DNA of 11,459 nt from Euperipatoides rowelli (lineage: Eukaryota; Onychophora; Udeonychophora; Euonychophora; Peripatopsidae). Location of the stretch: NCBI GenBank assembly GCA_003024985.2, contig PXIH01S0000301.1. One strand, given 5' to 3'. The notes under the pieces were generated by a model. It was not told where the DNA came from. It did no database searches and saw only the letters and a list, made by a program, of their open reading frames with translations. Position numbers and translations under genes: made by a program. Shown here one piece after another: positions 7,060 through 11,459 of the stretch (position 1 is the stretch's first letter; the number at the start of each line of letters is the position of its first letter).

Positions 7060-8060
7060 AAAAAAAATCATTACAAGTATCTTTGGAAATCCATGGATTT
7101 TTACCTTTTTTCTTTTGAAATATTATTTCCTTGTTAACCTTAACCTTGTCCTTAACCTTGTTCATCTTTCATTAAGATTGCTTTGTCTGCAACTATTTTT
7201 ATTTTTTCTTAGCTTTTCGTCAAATAGAACAGCTTTCTTATTATCGTTGAGTTCTTGAACCATCCATCTTTTATTTTTGTTATTCTTATTCTGACATTTT
7301 AAACTGATCTCTAATCGGCAGACTACAGGGTTGTGGTCTGATCTAGAGTCAGCTCATGTCATGGCTTTGCAATTTTTATATCTCTTGGAAGTTATGATGA
7401 AATCTATTTTGGTTCTTTATCGTTCCATTTGATGAAGTCCAGGTATGTCTGCTACTGTTTTTCTGTTGAAACTAGGTGTTTGTATTCTTAATTCTTTGAC
7501 TGTTACAAAATTAACAAGTAGGTTATTTCTATCTTTTCTTTTTCCTAATCCCCATGGGCCGGCTGTACTGCTGTCTCTACCTTGTCCCACTTTAGCATTC
7601 CAATCACCTGTTATCATCACATCATCTTTACATTTCTTTATAGCACATCTTCTAGCAGAGTGTTCAATTTATTATTCATTCCTATCTGACATTGGAGCAG
7701 AAATCTGTAGATTTTCTTTTCTTAAAATCCTATTGCAATTATTCTTTCTGAAATCCTTCATACATCCCTCATGTTTTACCATATCCTCTTTACAACCTAC
7801 TCCTCCCTCTTTTCATTCCTTCCCCTTATGTCATTACTTTCAAGTTTTCTCCTCTTATGGTGGTGATGAAATCCTTAGTTTCTTCCCAGAAAGTATCTGA
7901 GTTTCACAAAATCTCAATTTCCATTCTAGTCATTTCATTATACATACCTCTGCTAATTTTCCAGTTTAGTTAAGACCTCTTACATTCCAAGTTCCAATCT
8001 TAATACCTCTATTCCGTTTTTGATTCTCTGTTAATCCCTTATTTCTGCTTCTTTTGTTGT
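7060..8060 (-). pseudogene. Broken LINE endonuclease (RTE/CFDP2-type EEP domain), no reverse transcriptase
   Basis: Translating the minus strand gives the apurinic-like endonuclease domain of a non-LTR retrotransposon, in order. GTWNVRGLN at 7969-7995 is the N-terminal motif with the metal-site Asn. A decayed CETQ stands where SETK is usual, followed by GGVG and ISAPMSD (the YAPT region). MITGDWNAKVG is at 7585-7617 (catalytic Asp and Asn). WGLGKRKDRNNLLVNF follows, then KIDFIITSKR, and SDHNPVV at 7321-7341 (catalytic Asp-His). A linker with PWISKDT at 7076-7096 comes after. This matches the endonuclease of RTE-type LINEs, known in gene sets as craniofacial development protein 2-like. In life it nicks target DNA for reverse transcription. 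The copy is dead: several in-frame stops lie between 7950 and 7660, a stop lies near the substrate loop (about 7414), another replaces the linker Trp, and there is a frame change near 7150. The reverse transcriptase that should follow below 7060 is missing. An open plus-strand frame at 7445-7900 is only the antisense of this domain. Confidence 0.85.
7136..7166. repeat. Short tandem repeat of AACCTTG(TCCT) units inside the LINE remnant
   Basis: The plus strand reads TTAACCTTAACCTTG, then TCCTTAACCTTGTTC: three copies of TTAACCTT in about 27 bases. On the minus strand this turns the LINE linker into a run of Lys/Arg/Leu/Val codons. It coincides with the frame change between the NLNER frame (upstream) and the NKEIIFQKKKGKNPWISK frame (downstream), so slippage here is the probable cause of the frameshift. 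Confidence 0.6.
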
Positions 8061-8339
8061 TAAAAAATTTCATAGATAAAATTATTCGCGAGATGATAAT
8101 TTTTGCAAGTATTCGTTAGAATTTTCATCCGCAGAAATATTTCTCCGCACTGTAAGATTTCATTGCATTTTTTTAAACGGTGTATCTTTGTTCGTTAATG
8201 TGAAAGCTCCACTTATGATGTCAAAGTAGAGTTAATTGATTAATTCCGGCATTTAGTCTTTCAATTTGTATTTCTTTTCAATAAACATTTAATTTTTACA
8301 AACAACATGATTGTTTTTCTAAACTTGTGGTAGTTTACC
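8061..8339. other. Non-coding stretch upstream of the LINE frame
   Basis: On the minus strand this lies before the endonuclease and could hold the element's 5' UTR, but no boundary can be drawn. It contains a few CpG-bearing words (TTCGCG, TCCGCA). It also has AATTCCGGCATTT at about 8244, which resembles ATTCCGGCACTTT in the SINE body; this is too short to call homology. Confidence 0.4.
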
Positions 8340-8465
8340 TGGTCCCTATCGCCCACTAGCGGGAGATTCAAGCTTTCATGGTGAATGACGGTGGGAGTTT
8401 TAGTTTGTTGTTAAAAATTTTGTTCATCCTCCATATATCGAATACGAACAGCTTCGCGACTATAT
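8340..8465 (-). other. Possible short exon bounded by splice-like signals
   Basis: On the minus strand a stretch with unusually many CpGs and G+C is preceded by an acceptor-like ...CTCATATAG and followed by a donor-like GGGACCAG/GTAAAC at 8335-8348. The frames within it are short. One gives SREAVRIRYMEDEQNF and then a stop, and another AKLFVFDIWRMNKIF. It could be a 5' UTR exon of a gene on the minus strand, with the LINE in its first intron. The donor is good but the acceptor is only fair, and nothing links it to a protein. Confidence 0.18.
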
Positions 8466-9026
8466 GAGATTGTATCGATGGAGATGCAGAAATTCTTTAA
8501 ATTTAAATTTTCTATGTATAAACATACAAAGTATAAATAAAAAGATAAATTTACATATTTTTTTACAAACCCTTTCCTCTAAAAATTACTTCACACTTGC
8601 GTTAAATTGAGTTAATGTGGCACCGGTGGACGGTAAGCAAATTTTACAATCAACAAAGATACAAAAGTGAGTGGTAGGTATTAAAAGCTTTGACGAACCC
8701 TGCTCTAAATTAACTATAACGATAAAAAAAAATTCCCCTCTTTATAAGGGAGGAAAAAAGAAAACAAACATTGAAAAAGTGAAGAGATCTTGTTTTATTA
8801 CGACAAAATTTCATTTGCTAAAAATCATAATGGCTGCAAATTTTAGTCGATCATAAAAACTTATTTTCTCAATTCTAAATGAATTTTTAAGCTATAAAAA
8901 GTAAATGAAATAAAATTACAATAAAAATATCTTTCAAAATTTTGGAACAGATAGTCCAATTACCATTGCACATCAGGACGACATTTTATCACCATAAGGT
9001 TGTATATAATAAGTTGTATTTTGAAG
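8466..9026. other. A/T-rich spacer
   Basis: No supported gene. A plus-strand ATG frame at 8671-8856 (61 codons, Lys-rich) has the composition of translated A-rich DNA and is not credible. Near 8625-8632 lies CACCGGTGGACG followed by GTAAGC, an isolated donor-like site with no matching exon. Confidence 0.55.
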
Positions 9027-9148
9027 TCGGAGTTCATTACATTTTTATGACTCCGACTCCACCCAAAATTGATTCTGACTCCGATCCGACTCTACAGCCC
9101 TGTGGAGTCGGATAGGAGTCTTTATCAATTTTGAGTGGAGTCGGAGTT
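9027..9148. mobile_element. Foldback element of GGAGTCGG units (hAT-MITE-like)
   Basis: Two arms of about 48-50 bases, 9048-9096 and 9101-9148, are imperfect inverted copies around the four-base centre GCCC. Both arms share, in order, GAGTCGGA, GGAGTC, ATCAATTTTG, GTGGAGTCGGAGT. A further GTCGGAGT at 9027-9034 pairs with ACTCCGAC at 9050-9057, making a second nested hairpin. On the minus strand the centre reads CAGGGCTGTAGAGTCGG, which resembles the CAGGGCTGTGGAGTCGG ends of a widespread class of hAT-type miniature elements. The structure could be two element ends joined head to head. No transposase and no clear target duplication are present. Confidence 0.65.
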
Positions 9149-9727
9149 AATATACTATATTCTTGCTCCACCCCCTTCCCAACTTCCAGCCAATATACAG
9201 TAAAATCATTTACAAGCTCAAATTAAATGATTGCAAAATTGTAATAAATTACTTTTGTTAATCTTATTTTTTTTTTTCATCTTTACAAAAATTTAAAATA
9301 AAATTGTTGATTCTGTCATGCCATGCCTTTTTATTTGCATAACTTAATTAACAATATTATTGACAATAAAAATGGCTTACTTTTTTAAAGCCCCATTCCC
9401 CCATAATTTTTACATGAAAATTGATTTTTAATTAGCTTTTCTTTTATTAAATAAAAGATATTGATATGTTGCATAAAAGAAACAAATGGTTTTATAATTG
9501 ATCTTGAAGCAGAGAGACAGACAATAACAAAAAGTCTTTATGTAGAGCATCAAGCTGTTTGAATTAATAAGATTATTTGCTTAAAAGAAATAAATTGTGA
9601 TGAAAGCAAAAAAAATCTCCATTACAATATTGACATTTCAGAAATATTTACAATTAAATTCTTAAAACCCACTGATTTAACTCTTTCCAATTGGCCCACC
9701 ATTGTTAGGTTGTTGTTTTTTTTTTAA
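9149..9727. other. A/T-rich spacer
   Basis: No coding signal, RNA gene or clear repeat was recognised. Poly-T and A/T runs dominate. Confidence 0.55.
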
Positions 9728-9860
9728 TTTTCTAAAAATATAATTATTTAGCTTTAAAACTGTGCAAAAAAATTTAAAATTGGTTAAGTTTTACTCAAGC
9801 TTTAAAAAAAGTACCCTAGGCCTGAACCAAAAGTCAAACTGTAGGATATAAACTCGAAAA
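9728..9860. repeat. Dispersed/direct repeat, copy A
   Basis: Shares two conserved blocks with copy B at 10629-10775. The first is a 29-base identity at 9734-9762 that begins AAAAATATAATTATTTAGCT. The second starts at about 9801 and includes AAAAAAAGTACCCTAGGCCT and GAACC, then TCAAACTG and GGATATA with a few changes. The blocks are 77 bp apart here and 96 bp apart in copy B, because copy B carries about 19 extra bases. Both copies end near an A run. They lie in the same orientation about 900 bp apart. They could be two insertions of one family or the long terminal repeats of a small element. I found no convincing primer-binding site or TG...CA ends. Confidence 0.7.
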
Positions 9861-10349
9861 AAAAAATTGATACACTGGGTAGCCTCTCACTTCGATTTGT
9901 GTGAAAAATGAATAAAATTAATCTGCTTGATGACAGTTTGATCGCTGGTGCCTTAATAAAGTGAAAATATTAGTGTAGAGACGTCATATGATACGTATTT
10001 TGTTAAACGTAATTTAGTTAAGACTTACAGTTTAAAATTTTGTTATTTAACAAGGCCTTAAAACAACCGCACAAATTTCATGTAAAATTTAAAACTTATT
10101 AGAAGGCACATTTAAACTTAACAAAACACATTCATACTTGATATAAACGATTGGATTACTCTTTTTGATTATTTGGAAGTCCTAAAAAGGACTCGGTATA
10201 AGATAAAAAATATTTAATTTTGAGCGAATGAGTACCACAGAGCTGTGGACCATTGTCCTGTACACTTTAAACTTCAAAGATGAAGTACTTGACAGCAAAT
10301 AAATATTAAAATCCTTGAACTTCTACAGTGAAACTTCAATTTAAATAGC
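9861..10349. other. Spacer between the two repeat copies
   Basis: No gene recognised. There are two small perfect hairpins: AGTCCT-AAAA-AGGACT at about 10178-10193 and CCACAG-AG-CTGTGG at about 10234-10247. If the flanking repeats were LTRs, a reverse-transcriptase frame would be expected here, and none is visible. Confidence 0.5.
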
Positions 10350-10620
10350 TTAGATGGCAATATCCCTGATCAACTTTGGTTTTCTAACAGCCGTTTTGCC
10401 AAATAATCTGTCTTGAGCAGCTGATGTGCCGGTGTTGATAGCCTTGGTCTATTCATTGATCAAAATTCCTTGTTCAACCAGCTTGATTAAATACAGCCTA
10501 TTAGGTGATTCGTAAAAAAAAAAAAAATCTCTTCCTAGTTTTCTAATACTATATCCCGCAAGAAGTTCTCCCTTCTCTTGCTCGACTGATTTTTCTTCTT
10601 TGGAGCGAATGCAAAGCAAA
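10350..10620 (-). pseudogene. Unidentified protein-coding remnant (exon-like, broken)
   Basis: On the minus strand, 10497 down to TAA at 10350-10352 reads LYLIKLVEQGILINE, a stop (TAG, 10449-10451), then TKAINTGTSAAQDRLFGK and TAVRKPKLIRDIAI. The amino-acid mix (alternating hydrophobic, Gly, Lys, Arg, Asp) is unlike translated A/T-rich spacer. It is preceded by a long T run and CCTAATAG, a good 3' splice-site shape, with exon start at 10497. Upstream of the T run another frame gives SKEEKSVEQEKGELLAGYSI (about 10550-10610), which may belong to the same protein. The internal TAG is one change from CAG (Gln), so this looks like a recently decayed exon or pseudogene. I do not recognise the family. 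The right edge of this stretch touches repeat copy B. Confidence 0.33.
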
Positions 10621-10628
10621 AAAAAAAT

Positions 10629-10775
10629 TAAAAAAATATAATTATTTAGCTTTAAAACTGCAAAATAAATTTTAAATCTACTGTATTAACTTTTACTAAT
10701 TTCCCTTTTAAGTTTTTTTAAAAAAAAGTACCCTAGGCCTGAACCGAAAATCAAACTGAAGGGTATATCATGTAA
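10629..10775. repeat. Dispersed/direct repeat, copy B
   Basis: Partner of copy A at 9728-9860. The 29-base block is at 10632-10660, and the second block (GTACCCTAGGCCTGAACC) begins at 10728. It differs from copy A by an insertion of about 19 bases between the blocks and by scattered substitutions, for example GAACCGAAAATCAAACTGAA here against GAACCAAAAGTCAAACTGTA in copy A. It ends in an A run, like copy A. Confidence 0.7.
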
Positions 10776-11203
10776 AAAAAAACATACAGGAGAAAAGAAA
10801 ACCATGCTCATTTCACTTCTTGAGATTTTATAGCACAAGTTCAAATGGTTTTAAGTTTTGAACCAAGGGTGCTATCTATGCAAATAGGGGCTCAAATTAA
10901 AGATCAGGGGTTTTTACATAATAAAAATATATAATTATTTGGGAGGTTCTAGAATAAATTAATAGGCTGGGACCTTTCACAGTAAATGAACTGGAAATGT
11001 CTACTCATTCTAGTGGCAAATGTTTGAAAATAGGATCAAAATTAATATTTCTAATTGATTTAAATTCATAATTTCAATTAATTTACATAAATTAATCCTT
11101 ATTATGAAATTCTAATGTTTAAAAGTAAAAAAAAAAAGTTTTTTATTTTTTAAAGATTTTAGAAGTATCAAACTAAACAATAGTAAATAGTCTTTGGCAA
11201 GGC
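10776..11203. other. A/T-rich spacer
   Basis: No gene recognised. A small hairpin (GTTCAAA / TTTTGAAC, about 10839-10862) and A/T runs only. Confidence 0.5.
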
Positions 11204-11380
11204 TCAAAGCATCGGTTTTGTTTTTTTACGTGATGTAGAAACGTGATCATGAGATAATTTCTTTTGATGTATCTCTACTTTGAAAGTATACGAAGCTTAT
11301 TGGTCAGTTATTTTCCAATATAGAGAAACAGATCGATTTTTTATTACTGGTAAAAGTTGTTCGATTCGGCCGCTAGACAT
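11204..11380 (-). pseudogene. Unidentified 58-codon frame with one internal stop
   Basis: From ATG at 11378-11380 the minus strand reads MSSGRIEQLLPVIKNR, SVSLYWKITDQ, a TAA (11297-11299), then ASYTFKVEIHQKKLSHDH, VSTSRKKTKPML and TGA at 11204-11206. All of it is in one frame. The text is protein-like on both sides of the stop. GTTTTTCTGATGTCTAG just before CGGCCGAATCG would also serve as a 3' splice site, so an exon starting near 11373 is possible. The pattern S-V-S-L-Y-W followed by S-Y-T-F-K-V-E-I has the alternation of beta strands and loosely recalls a fibronectin-III-like fold, but that is only an impression. It may be a decayed exon or chance. Confidence 0.25.
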
Positions 11381-11459
11381 CAGAAAAACCTACGTACGGT
11401 AAACTGTTTAAAAATAAATTAACTAAAGTAATTTTAATATTAAATTATTCAAAACAAAA

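Noticed and set aside
6881-7165. Minus-strand ATG frame of 94 codons
   Set aside because: Its first 30 or so residues are the LINE linker (PWISKDT) after a frameshift. The remainder reads through the foldback insertion, so it is not an independent gene.
7136-7166. Telomere-like (TTAACC) repeat
   Set aside because: Only three irregular units, embedded in LINE coding sequence and not an array.
7445-7900. Longest ATG frame in the window (151 codons, plus strand)
   Set aside because: It is the exact antisense of the LINE endonuclease motifs (GDWNAKVG and the N-terminal half). The minus-strand reading matches a known domain and the plus-strand one matches nothing.
8671-8856. Plus-strand 61-codon Lys-rich frame
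   Set aside because: The composition is what A-rich DNA gives by chance. No motif, no neighbouring exon and no start context.
9861-9900. Primer-binding site for an LTR element after repeat copy A
   Set aside because: The TGGGTAGCC sequence starts with TGG but does not match a tRNA 3' end that I can recognise, and it is not adjacent to the repeat end.

Overview
This is an A+T-rich (roughly three-quarters A+T by eye), gene-poor piece of animal nuclear DNA, most likely from an invertebrate. The reasons are: no reading frame of convincing protein-coding length; a tRNA-derived SINE; the endonuclease domain of an RTE/CFDP2-type LINE; hAT-like non-autonomous DNA elements; foldback repeats; and stem-loop plus (AAAT)n ends typical of LINE tails. 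I cannot name the phylum. A lophotrochozoan such as a mollusc is a guess from the repeat types only. No bacterial operon, CRISPR array, rRNA or intact tRNA gene is visible.

Layout. 1-200: a stem-loop beside ATTT repeats, which on the minus strand looks like a LINE 3' end. 395-613: an open frame with no ATG that resembles a receptor-tail exon. 614-1500: A-rich sequence with a short tandem repeat. 1500-1780: a more complex, unassigned stretch. 2350-2580: a ~65-bp minisatellite. 2644-2700: a second stem-loop plus (AAAT)n tail, on the plus strand. 2890-3290: old diverged repeats. 4070-5570: the densest mobile-element cluster, with two small tandem duplications, a perfect palindrome, a SINE (4345-4667) and, 72 bp further on, a hAT-like element (4740-5566). 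6931-7059: a foldback flanked by 12-bp direct repeats. 7060-8060 (minus): a broken LINE endonuclease. 9027-9148: a foldback built from GGAGTCGG units. About 9728-9860 and 10629-10775: two copies of one ~130-150-bp repeat. 10350-10620 and 11204-11380 (minus): two short broken protein-like frames.

Nothing here forms a pathway or operon. The window is best read as intergenic or intronic DNA made largely of decayed transposable elements, with a few possible exons or exon remnants at low confidence. I did not find a previously undescribed functional system. The items most worth following up are the pre-miRNA-like foldback at 6943-7047, the uncharacterised SINE, the hAT-like element with its spaced GGCGAAA doublets, and the unidentified protein fragments near the right end.
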